Positions 56,781 through 64,000 of a DNA stretch of 64,000 nucleotides are shown here, in pieces; position 1 is the first letter of the stretch; the number at the start of each line of letters is the position of its first letter. The DNA comes from Pseudoalteromonas neustonica. GTDB taxonomy: Bacteria > Pseudomonadota > Gammaproteobacteria > Enterobacterales > Alteromonadaceae. The stretch lies in the NCBI RefSeq assembly GCF_001653135.1, contig NZ_BDDS01000006.1, positions 62,001 to 126,000 of the forward strand. The letters run 5' to 3'. The notes below the pieces were generated by a model. The model saw only the letters and a program-made list of their open reading frames with translations, made no database searches and was not told the origin of the DNA. A program made the translations under genes and the position numbers.

Positions 56781-58094
56781 ATGAGTTTAATTAACGAAAC
56801 CCATGATATAAATTTAACTAGCTGGGTAGCCTCAGCAAATGTTGCAAACTGTGACTTCCCTATTCAAAACTTACCGTTTGCAGAAGTACGCCGTAAAAAT
56901 TCAAGCGAAGCATTTCGTGGTGCGGTTGCCATTGGCGACCAAGTTATCGACCTTGCAAAAGTAAACCAGCTAGCAATATTCAGCGGTGACGCGCAAATAG
57001 CCGTTGCAGCAGCAAGTAATGCAACGTTAAATGAATTTATGGGTTTAGGTCAGCAATACTGGTCAGCACTTCGTTTAGCACTGTCTAAAGCGCTACGTGA
57101 AGGCTCAGCAGAACAAGCTACATTAAGTGAAGCACTGATCGCACAAGCTGATATAGAATTCGCATTACCATGTCGCATTGGTGATTACACAGATTTTTAT
57201 ACTTCAATTTACCACGCAACTGCGGTTGGTAGCTTGTTCCGCCCTGATAACCCATTATTACCGAACTACAAATGGGTACCAATTGGTTACCATGGTCGTT
57301 CATCGTCAATCGATGTTTCAGGTCAAACTTTTCATCGCCCTAACGGCCAAACTAAAGCGCCTGATGCTGAAGTACCGTCGTTTGGCCCATGTAAACGTCT
57401 TGATTACGAGCTAGAGCTAGGTATTTACCTAGGTAAAGGCAATGACTTAGGTGATGCTATCGCGATTGAAAATGCAGAAAACCACGTATTTGGCTTCTGC
57501 GTATTTAATGATTGGTCAGCACGTGATTTACAAGCATGGGAATACCAGCCTCTTGGGCCGTTTCTTGCTAAAAACTTCGCATCAACGGTATCTCCATGGA
57601 TTGTGACAACGGAAGCACTGGCGCCTTACAGAACATCATGGACACGCGATGAGAACGATCCACAGCCACTTGATTACTTAGAATCAACCCATAACCGTGA
57701 GCTTGGTGCTTTTGATATTAAAATGGATGTATTGATTGAAACGCAAAAAATGCGTGATGAAGGCCATACTCCTGCTCAAGTATCAAAATCAAGCTTTAAA
57801 CACTCATACTGGACTGTGGCGCAAATGGTCACTCATCACACAGTAAATGGTTGTAACTTTATGCCTGGCGATATGCTTGGATCAGGTACACAGTCTGGTC
57901 CTACCCATGAAGAATCTGGTTCACTGCTTGAGTTATCTCGTGGCGGCAAAGAAAAAATAACACTCAGTAATGGCGAGCAACGCAGCTTTTTAGAAGATGG
58001 CGACAATGTTGTTATGCGTGGTTGGTGTGAAGCTGATGGCTTTGCACGCATTGGTTTTGGCTCAGTAGAAGGGACTATCCTTCCTGCTAAGTAA
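56781..58094 (+). CDS. fahA: Fumarylacetoacetase
   Basis: FahA hydrolyses fumarylacetoacetate to fumarate and acetoacetate, the last step of tyrosine breakdown. The 437-residue protein matches the long eukaryote-like FAH form: an N-terminal SH3-like domain (about 25-120) and a catalytic domain with DYTDFYTSIYHATAVGSLFR, WVPIGYHGRSSSI, LDYELELGIYLGKGN and FNDWSARDLQAWEYQPLGPF. Metal- and substrate-binding Asp/Glu residues in these segments are intact. It follows hppD by 152 bases. Confidence 0.96.
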   Translation: MSLINETHDINLTSWVASANVANCDFPIQNLPFAEVRRKNSSEAFRGAVAIGDQVIDLAKVNQLAIFSGDAQIAVAAASNATLNEFMGLGQQYWSALRLALSKALREGSAEQATLSEALIAQADIEFALPCRIGDYTDFYTSIYHATAVGSLFRPDNPLLPNYKWVPIGYHGRSSSIDVSGQTFHRPNGQTKAPDAEVPSFGPCKRLDYELELGIYLGKGNDLGDAIAIENAENHVFGFCVFNDWSARDLQAWEYQPLGPFLAKNFASTVSPWIVTTEALAPYRTSWTRDENDPQPLDYLESTHNRELGAFDIKMDVLIETQKMRDEGHTPAQVSKSSFKHSYWTVAQMVTHHTVNGCNFMPGDMLGSGTQSGPTHEESGSLLELSRGGKEKITLSNGEQRSFLEDGDNVVMRGWCEADGFARIGFGSVEGTILPAK

Positions 58095-58126
58095 TTAAAT
58101 AGCCAATATTTTTAATATCAGGTTAA

Positions 58127-58156
58127 TAAAAAAAACGCTCATTTGAGCGTTTTTTA
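58127..58156 (+). terminator. Rho-independent terminator after fahA
   Basis: AAAAAAACGCTCA / TGAGCGTTTTTT with a minimal loop, about 32 bases after the fahA stop. Confidence 0.9.
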
Positions 58157-58246
58157 CATTTTAATTATTATAAATTACAATTTTTTTCTGGCTTTTTCAG
58201 CTCAAATTGCTATCTTAAATCGGTTAATAGCCAGTATTTATAAGCC

Positions 58247-59404
58247 ATGTCAGTATTTATTAAGTCTTTTTATCATCGAGTTTTCCCAGCGCGACAGCTG
58301 TTGATCCGCCAAAATGGTGAGGTCAAACATGTCATATTGGCTCCTTGGTTACAAATTTGTGTCGCCCTGTCTATTTTAATTGCTTTAACTTGGCTTGCTG
58401 CATCTACACTTCAAGTTTACTCACAAACAAATAAAATTTCTGATATCGAGCAAAATCAATTATCAAAGCAACAACAATGGCAGCAGCAGCAAAGCGCCCA
58501 ACAAATACAACACACCAAACAATTAGAGCAGCTGCGTATTCTTGAGCAAAAACATGCTTTGCTGCAAAGCATGATTGAGTCACTCCCAGAATCCATCAGT
58601 AAGCAAAATGATAATGTCAGTGACTCACCAATAAAAAATAGTGAACAACAAAGTGATTTCCATGCACCTCTTATTGACGAAAGTGACGAAAAAAACACGT
58701 CAGTAAATAATTTAAACTCGTTGACTGTAGATCAACGTTTTGTAGCATTGACGAACAGCTATGAACGCAGTTTTTTGCAATTAGAGGTGCAAATAGAGCA
58801 ACGGCAACAGCATATTCTTACAATGCTCAAAGGTGCAGGCTTAGATACCGCATTAGCCAAGCGCTTAAGTTATGCAACGCCTAAAGCAGCTCAAGGGGGG
58901 CCGTTGGATTTATTTGATGAGTCGAAAATTCCTATGCAGTTTTTGGCCATCGCAGATAAGTTACTTTCTCTCAATGCACTTGAGAATTTTTTAAACGAAT
59001 TACCCCACGCCCTTCCCGCAGCCGATTATTATATCTCTAGTAGTTATGGGTTGCGTAAAGATCCTATGAATGGCCGACGTGCTTTTCACAAGGGTGTTGA
59101 TTTAGCGGGTTGGCATAAAACTGAAATTTTCGCCCCTGCTGATGGTATTGTTTTACGTGCCGGGCGAAATGGTGGCTATGGCAATTTTATTGAGTTACAG
59201 CATAAAAATGGCTTTGTTACTCGTTTTGGTCACTTGCATAAAATTAAAGTAAAAAAAGGCCAAAGCATTGCTAAAAATGATGTTATTGGTTTAATGGGTA
59301 GCACCGGTAGAAGTACGAGCACTCATTTGCACTACGAAGTATTACTTAATGGCAAACATGTCAATCCTGTAAAAATCACAAAGGCGCTCTCTCGTGTTCG
59401 GTAA
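58247..59404 (+). CDS. M23 family (LytM-type) peptidoglycan endopeptidase
   Basis: A 385-residue inner-membrane-anchored peptidase. One membrane segment at about 33-53 (ICVALSILIALTWLAASTL) is followed by a Gln-rich coiled coil (about 65-115) and a C-terminal M23 domain. All zinc and catalytic residues are present: H281 and D285 (HKGVDLAG), H360 and H362 (THLHYEV). It should therefore be active rather than a degenerate LytM factor. The next gene encodes a bactofilin and overlaps its end, a pairing seen in shape-control systems such as the Helicobacter csd1-ccmA locus. Confidence 0.9.
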   Translation: MSVFIKSFYHRVFPARQLLIRQNGEVKHVILAPWLQICVALSILIALTWLAASTLQVYSQTNKISDIEQNQLSKQQQWQQQQSAQQIQHTKQLEQLRILEQKHALLQSMIESLPESISKQNDNVSDSPIKNSEQQSDFHAPLIDESDEKNTSVNNLNSLTVDQRFVALTNSYERSFLQLEVQIEQRQQHILTMLKGAGLDTALAKRLSYATPKAAQGGPLDLFDESKIPMQFLAIADKLLSLNALENFLNELPHALPAADYYISSSYGLRKDPMNGRRAFHKGVDLAGWHKTEIFAPADGIVLRAGRNGGYGNFIELQHKNGFVTRFGHLHKIKVKKGQSIAKNDVIGLMGSTGRSTSTHLHYEVLLNGKHVNPVKITKALSRVR

Positions 59405-59885
59405 AAAAAAATCTCCTGTGGGTAATTCATCAAGCTCACATTTAAAAAGAACTAATAATACGCCGTCGATTATCTCTGAAGATGTACGGTTAACTGGTAG
59501 CTTAGTGAGCCAAGGTGAGGTCCAACTTGATGGTCGCATTGATGGTGATGTTCGTGTTAATCATCTTGTGATCGGTACTACGGGTACGGTTGAAGGAACT
59601 GTCACCGCTGAAAGCGTTATAGTCAAAGGTAAAATCTTTGGCTCACTTAACGCAAGTAAAGTCGTTATTGAAAGCTCTGCACAAGTTCATGGTGATGTCT
59701 ACCAAGATACATTGAGCATTGATGCTGGTGCTATTATTGAAGGTAATTTAAAACAACGTCATGAAGCTGAAACGGTCGCATTAATTAATAATGATACTGA
59801 GTCAAAATCAGAACTGACCTCAGTTCTTAGCGAAGGCGATAACGACTTGTCGTTTTTTAATAAACAAGCCGCAGAAAAAGAATAA
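59394..59885 (+). CDS. Bactofilin (CcmA/BacM family)
   Basis: Bactofilins form cytoskeletal filaments from a right-handed beta-helix. The 163-residue protein has the core DUF583 domain at about 25-130, with regular short beta repeats (TGSLVSQGEVQLDGRIDGDV, GTVEGTVTAESVIVKGKIFG). Disordered tails flank it. The GTG start overlaps the M23 peptidase stop by 11 bases, with AAGG nine bases upstream, so the two are translated together. Likely role: placing the M23 peptidase for cell shape or envelope work. Confidence 0.92.
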   Translation: MFGKKKSPVGNSSSSHLKRTNNTPSIISEDVRLTGSLVSQGEVQLDGRIDGDVRVNHLVIGTTGTVEGTVTAESVIVKGKIFGSLNASKVVIESSAQVHGDVYQDTLSIDAGAIIEGNLKQRHEAETVALINNDTESKSELTSVLSEGDNDLSFFNKQAAEKE

Positions 59886-59902
59886 AACACGCTGTCTTTA
59901 AG

Positions 59903-60373
59903 TTATTTTTTCTCAGTTATGTACATTGTTATATCTGCGGTGAACACCAGTTCATTGCGGGTATTATAAAGCTTTACAGGTACTACTAAATCTTCTTTAT
60001 CGTGCCATTGTCTTGGCATCGGTATTTCAGCAATCGCAGTCACATCGGTATCTACTTTCGCCAAGTATTTTACCGTCATGCCCTTTGGGATCCAACGATG
60101 TGTTTTGCTTGGGACGGTAGCATCAACCATAACACCAGCACACAATTCAGCCAAGTTACACTGCGCAATAGCGTGAATAGTCCCTATATGATTAAACACC
60201 TTACGACGTTTTTTAACAACCGCACTGCAATGCCCATCGCGTAATTCAAGTATGTAAGGTTTTATAGAACCAAAATACGGCGCTTTAAAACATACCGCTT
60301 TACTAAAAAGCCAGTTTCCGTATGGTAACTTTGTTACTCTTCGCCAGATTTTTAACACAGAACCACCACTCAT
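59903..60373 (-). CDS. DUF4442 hotdog-fold protein
   Basis: A 156-residue protein of the DUF4442 family, hotdog fold related to thioesterases. FNHIGTIHAIAQCNLAELCAGVM (about 62-84) is the characteristic core. The catalytic activity of the family is not established. It converges on the bactofilin gene with an 18-base gap and is divergent from the MFS exporter. Confidence 0.8.
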   Translation of the reverse strand: MSGGSVLKIWRRVTKLPYGNWLFSKAVCFKAPYFGSIKPYILELRDGHCSAVVKKRRKVFNHIGTIHAIAQCNLAELCAGVMVDATVPSKTHRWIPKGMTVKYLAKVDTDVTAIAEIPMPRQWHDKEDLVVPVKLYNTRNELVFTADITMYITEKK

Positions 60374-60556
60374 AGCTCAATCTCTACCACTGTAAATAAA
60401 ATCAAAACTAACACATCAGACCAGTTATTCAAGGTTTAATAAACTGTCATTCATTCGTTAGCAAAAAAATTATCTTTCACTGACTACGTATGTACCTATA
60501 TCTCCGCTTTCTTTTTTTCAATTAAGTTCTTAGAATAGCAGCCATAAGGAGCATTC

Positions 60557-61759
60557 ATGCCAACAACAGATCCGCGTCGCCATCTTCGTGTTATTTTAAT
60601 ACTCGCTTTACTGGTTGTATTTTGCCCATTAGCGATTGATATATACCTACCAGCCTTTCCAGACATTGCGCATGCACTGAGCATTGATGAGCAAAAAGTA
60701 CAGTTAACTGTCGCGATTTTTATGTTAACGGTTGGTTTAGGCCAACTTATTGCAGGCCCACTTGCAGATAAATTTGGGCGTAAACCTATCGCACTCGCTG
60801 GCATTATTTTGTATGGTTTGTCATCTTTATTGGCGTATATGTCACCGAACTTTACTGTATTAATGTGTGCTCGTGCATTGCAAGGGTTTGGCGCATGCGC
60901 CACTTTTGTTGTAGCATTTGCGATTGTGCGTGACACGTATGGCAGTGCTAAAAGCGGTCAAATGATCACTTACCTCAACGGAATTGTGTGCTTTATCCCT
61001 GCCCTTGCTCCTATTTTAGGTGCTTGGTTAACCGTGCAGTTTGGTTGGCGGATGAACTTTTTATTTTTAGCCGGCTTTGCGTGCGTAGGTCTTCTATTGA
61101 CGTTGCTATTTTTCAAAGAGACTCGCCCAAGTGACAGTCATTACCAGGGGCACATATTAGACATACGCCGATTTGTGCCAATTATTACCACACCTGTATT
61201 TTTCTTTAATAGCTTACTGTGCATGGTAGCAATGTCAGCTATTTTAGCATTTGTAACACTAGCGCCTGGCTGGATCATGACCGAACTTGGTGGCACAGTC
61301 GGTGATTTCACTTTTTGGTTTACGCTCAATGCGATTGTCAGTATTGTCGCCAGCTTTATTGCGCCGCTCTATATCAAGCGTCACAGCCAAAAAGCATTAA
61401 AGTTAGGGGTTAGCTTGCTAATTCTATCAGGCGTGCTGGTATTAGTGATGAGCGAGCTCAGAACGGCCTTTACTTTTATGTTACCAATTTTAATAGCTGC
61501 ATTAGGCTTTGCGCTAAGTTTAGGGTCTGCTGCGGGTATGGCATTGTCACATTTTCCTAAGCAAGCAGGCACTGCATCAGCATTAATTGGTCTAATGCAA
61601 ATGAGTGGCGCTGGGTTACTAGTGATGCTTACGCAAGTACTGCCATTTAATGCCCCTGAGTTTATTGCTTTTCATCTACTGTTGTTACTGCCATTGTGGG
61701 TAGTATTGCTCAGTAAAAAAGCACATATTTACCACCCTACTCAAACGGCGCAACCATAA
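60557..61759 (+). CDS. Bcr/CflA family drug or amino acid exporter (MFS)
   Basis: A 400-residue MFS protein with 12 membrane segments. Residues about 20-110 contain CPLAIDIYLPAFPDIAHAL and the MFS motif A GPLADKFGRKPIALAG; motif C-like ALAPILGAWL follows. These match the Bcr/CflA subfamily, members of which export bicyclomycin, sulfonamides or cysteine. The stop shares one base with the next start (TAATG), so it is coupled to the LysE-type exporter. A ribosome-binding site (AAGGAG) is at 60546-60551. Confidence 0.88.
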   Translation: MPTTDPRRHLRVILILALLVVFCPLAIDIYLPAFPDIAHALSIDEQKVQLTVAIFMLTVGLGQLIAGPLADKFGRKPIALAGIILYGLSSLLAYMSPNFTVLMCARALQGFGACATFVVAFAIVRDTYGSAKSGQMITYLNGIVCFIPALAPILGAWLTVQFGWRMNFLFLAGFACVGLLLTLLFFKETRPSDSHYQGHILDIRRFVPIITTPVFFFNSLLCMVAMSAILAFVTLAPGWIMTELGGTVGDFTFWFTLNAIVSIVASFIAPLYIKRHSQKALKLGVSLLILSGVLVLVMSELRTAFTFMLPILIAALGFALSLGSAAGMALSHFPKQAGTASALIGLMQMSGAGLLVMLTQVLPFNAPEFIAFHLLLLLPLWVVLLSKKAHIYHPTQTAQP

Positions 61760-62394
61760 TGCTGGTTAACTATGAATTTTTGTTATCTTTCTTGGCAGCA
61801 AGTTTTTTAATCGCAGTAGCGCCAGGGCCATCAAATGCATTTTTAATGGCACAAACGTTCGCAAATGGCCGCGCTGCAGGCTTGCAAAGTGCATTTGGGT
61901 TTGCCTTAGGTGGTGTTGCTCATACTCTATTTGCTGTTGCAGGGTTAACTGCCATTTTAAAAGCCTCTGAAACCGCATATGCAACGGTACAATATGCTGG
62001 TGCCGCCTACCTTTGCTACCTTGGTATTATGATGCTTAAAAGCACCTTCAGTAATGCAACTGAAAACAGTGATGATAAGCCCAAAGTCAGTAATAAGGCG
62101 CAAAACGTTATGTTTCAAGCTATGATGACCGAAGTGCTAAACCCTAAAGTGGCGCTCTTTTTTATTGCGTTTATACCTCAGTTTGTTGATACGAGTTTAT
62201 CAACGTCGACTACTTTTCAATTAGCATTTTTTGGTTTGCTTTACCCTCTTTTTGCTTTTCCAATCGACTGCACATATATTTATTTTGGCGATAAGATAGC
62301 AAACTACTTTCGCGATCATCCGCAAAGTCAAATTTGGATTGACCGCATAACAGGGGTCGTATTTATTGCACTGGCAATTAATCTATTAATGTAA
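61759..62394 (+). CDS. LysE/RhtB family amino acid exporter
   Basis: A 211-residue inner-membrane exporter with about six membrane segments. The LysE signature is [21 protein letters not shown] near the N-terminus, and the later [22 protein letters not shown] matches the family. Substrate is unknown. It overlaps the MFS gene by one base and is 17 bases before mgsA. Two export genes in one unit suggest joint control. Confidence 0.9.
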   Translation: MLVNYEFLLSFLAASFLIAVAPGPSNAFLMAQTFANGRAAGLQSAFGFALGGVAHTLFAVAGLTAILKASETAYATVQYAGAAYLCYLGIMMLKSTFSNATENSDDKPKVSNKAQNVMFQAMMTEVLNPKVALFFIAFIPQFVDTSLSTSTTFQLAFFGLLYPLFAFPIDCTYIYFGDKIANYFRDHPQSQIWIDRITGVVFIALAINLLM

Positions 62395-62411
62395 TAAAAA
62401 TAAGAGTCAAC

Positions 62412-62876
62412 ATGGAACAAAAACAACAAACACTCCCAGCTCGTAAAAATATTGCGCTCGTTGCCCACGATGGAAAAAAAGCAGCGCTGCAAGCATGGTG
62501 CAGCAAACACAAGGATGACTTAAGTAGGCATACTTTGTATGGTACTGGCACCACTGGTCACTTAATTGAGCGTAATACAGGGCTTGAGGTTATCAAGCTA
62601 TTAAGTGGCCCGATGGGGGGCGATCAACAGCTTGGCGCTAAAATCGCTGAACATGAAATTCATATGTTGATTTTCTTTTGGGATCCATTGGCCTCTCAGC
62701 CTCATGACCCTGATGTTAAAGCCTTGCTACGTCTAGCTGCGGTATGGAATATTCCGGTGGCGTGTAATGAAGTCAGTGCTGATATGATATTAAGCTCGTC
62801 GTTAATGCACAGCGAGCTTGAGCGTACCTTGCCAGATTACGAAAAATACCTCGCAACCCGACAAGTTAATTTATAA
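62412..62876 (+). CDS. mgsA: Methylglyoxal synthase
   Basis: MgsA converts dihydroxyacetone phosphate to methylglyoxal plus phosphate, a bypass that relieves sugar-phosphate stress. The 154-residue protein has [40 protein letters not shown] (catalytic Asp) and [18 protein letters not shown] (catalytic His/Asp region), as in E. coli MgsA (152 residues). It is the third gene in a run with the MFS and LysE-type exporters and is followed by repeat copy D. Confidence 0.95.
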   Translation: MEQKQQTLPARKNIALVAHDGKKAALQAWCSKHKDDLSRHTLYGTGTTGHLIERNTGLEVIKLLSGPMGGDQQLGAKIAEHEIHMLIFFWDPLASQPHDPDVKALLRLAAVWNIPVACNEVSADMILSSSLMHSELERTLPDYEKYLATRQVNL

Positions 62877-62885
62877 GTTAAACTA

Positions 62886-63150
62886 TATACCCAAGCCACC
62901 TTAAGATACGAGTTTCAGTTGGAATTAAAAGCGATTTAGGCAAGGCATTGATTGCAAATAATGGCTGTTCCCTTGTTAAAATCAATAACGCAGTATAAAT
63001 CGCTTTTAAACCAACCCGCAGGGCGTTTCACAGGCACTTACTCTCATCGTTGTTACTTCTTAAAAGGGACTGCCATTGTTGCAAAGTAACGCCTTGATAT
63101 TAAACCCCTGTGAAACGCTGAATTCTGTATCTTGAGGTGGCTTGGGTATA
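62886..63150. repeat. Nested palindromic intergenic repeat, copy D
   Basis: 265 bases with the terminal inverted repeat TATACCCAAGCCACC...GGTGGCTTGGGTATA and both internal hairpins. It fills the gap between mgsA and the yegD-like gene. The two genes converge here. Its sequence is very close to copy B. Confidence 0.88.
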
Positions 63151-63162
63151 AATTAAGTCTGC

Positions 63163-64000
63163 CTACTTATAAATTATATTAGCCCACTTGGTTAAACCAG
63201 CGGTGACACTACCAAAGTGATCACCGTTCACCATTTTTATATCGCCTAAGTGTTGTTGCAAGGCCGCTTTAATTAAGGGTGATTGTGCGCTACCACCAGT
63301 CAAATAAATAACATCTGGTGGTACACCCGCATCGCTAATTGCTTGCTTTGCTAAGGTCACTATTTGGCTGATTGAATCATCAACCGCCAGCGCTAGCTCA
63401 TTGGTGCTTATTAATTTAATTAACTGCGGCGATAAAAAGCCCAAATCACACTCAAATGTAGCTTGCGAAGACAATGCAATTTTAGCAGCCTCCCCTTGCT
63501 GAACAAGTTGGTGACCTTGCTTGTTCTGCTGTAGCGTAATTAAACGTTTGAATAAGTCAGGTTCACTTACATCACGCAGCTGCGTTAATAACTCGCGGGT
63601 ATGTGATTGCGCATAAAACTGACTTTGCAAGTTCACATCATTAATTTTACACGCTTGCCAAAACGCCTGATTCGGTAAAGGTAAGCCTGACTTAAACGTA
63701 GTACCTAAACCTAGTAATGGCATAAGTGCGTGGTAGCTCAGTGCAATGTCTAAATCATTACCACCAACACGTTTACCTGTATGCGCTAAAAAGTCACTAT
63801 CACGATCATTATTATTACGAAAGCTTGGGCCCATTTGCACAAACGAGCAATCACTGGTCCCCCCGCCAATATCAATAACCAAAACTTTTTGGTCTTCGGT
63901 TAGGTCACTTTCATAATCAATCCCAGCTGCCAGTGGTTCGTATAAAAAAGCCACGTCTTGAAAGCCTGCTCGTTTAGCTGCGCGCTCTAAAATACCAATG
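63163..64000 (-). CDS. yegD: Hsp70-like chaperone of the YegD family, C-terminal part (cut by window edge)
   Basis: The frame stays open up to the right edge (it continues upstream as IGILERAAKRAGFQDV), so the start lies outside. The visible 279 codons include FLYEPLAAG, VLVIDIGGGTSDCSFVQMG (phosphate-binding loop 2 of the Hsp70/actin fold), KRVGGNDLDIALS, EAAKIALSS and YLTGGSAQSPLIKAAL (adenosine motif). YegD is an Hsp70 relative that lacks the usual peptide-binding domain; its client is unknown. The 3' end is 12 bases from repeat copy D. Confidence 0.88.
   Translation of the reverse strand, partial: IGILERAAKRAGFQDVAFLYEPLAAGIDYESDLTEDQKVLVIDIGGGTSDCSFVQMGPSFRNNNDRDSDFLAHTGKRVGGNDLDIALSYHALMPLLGLGTTFKSGLPLPNQAFWQACKINDVNLQSQFYAQSHTRELLTQLRDVSEPDLFKRLITLQQNKQGHQLVQQGEAAKIALSSQATFECDLGFLSPQLIKLISTNELALAVDDSISQIVTLAKQAISDAGVPPDVIYLTGGSAQSPLIKAALQQHLGDIKMVNGDHFGSVTAGLTKWANIIYK

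Noticed and set aside
60496..60936. 146-codon minus-strand frame opposite the Bcr/CflA gene
   Set aside because: It lies almost wholly inside the well-supported MFS gene on the other strand, is low-complexity in composition and has no domain or start signal.

Overview
The window looks like a chromosomal segment of a marine gammaproteobacterium of the order Alteromonadales, most likely Pseudoalteromonas or a close relative. The basis is the moderately AT-rich DNA, the rluD/bamD divergent pair, the ribF-ileS-lspA-fkpB-ispH order, a type IVa minor-pilin cluster, TyrR, and many palindromic intergenic repeats. No rRNA, tRNA, CRISPR array, transposase or prophage gene was seen.

Layout. 1-2163: rluD (cut by the left edge), bamD, glnB. 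2559-11289: type IV pilus assembly genes. Two FimT/GspH-like pseudopilins (+) converge on a pilV-pilW-pilX-pilY1-pilE operon (-). Just upstream lies a LytS/LytTR-type two-component pair like FimS(AlgZ)/AlgR, which controls the same pilin operon in Pseudomonas. 11319-18698: housekeeping operon ispH, fkpB, lspA, ileS, ribF, then murJ; rpsT is divergent and has the UUG start known from E. coli. 19342-31250: mixed small genes, an OlsF-like fused acyltransferase, an RstB/RstA-like pair, dapE, ompW and thioesterase genes. 31272-32828: tyrR.

33013-51983 is the most striking region: seven long same-strand genes, mostly overlapping, behind one good sigma-70-like promoter and ending at an AT-rich 20-bp hairpin. 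It encodes a CapA/PgsA-like lipoprotein, a CHASE2-type membrane sensor without an output domain, a protein with two CapC/PgsC-like membrane modules fused to a 660-residue extracytoplasmic part, a membrane-anchored periplasmic protein, a small secreted protein resembling polyglutamate hydrolases, a 1434-residue protein with a helical-repeat centre and a C-terminal stretch like an outer-membrane barrel, and a 1370-residue protein with a CapB/PgsB-type Mur-ligase ATP site. Bacillus CapB, CapC and CapA make poly-gamma-glutamate. This looks like a diderm version with added parts for crossing periplasm and outer membrane. The polymer and its chemistry are inference.

52166-62876: a secreted protein, a POT peptide transporter with a structured leader, hppD and fahA for tyrosine breakdown (a TyrR-box-like site precedes hppD), an M23 peptidase-bactofilin pair, hotdog protein, Bcr/CflA and LysE exporters, and mgsA. 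A YegD-like Hsp70 gene is cut by the right edge.

Repeats: four full copies (about 258-276 bp) and one remnant of an element with 24-bp terminal inverted repeats and two nested internal hairpins lie between genes, all in the same orientation. A second, MITE-like element lies between bamD and glnB.
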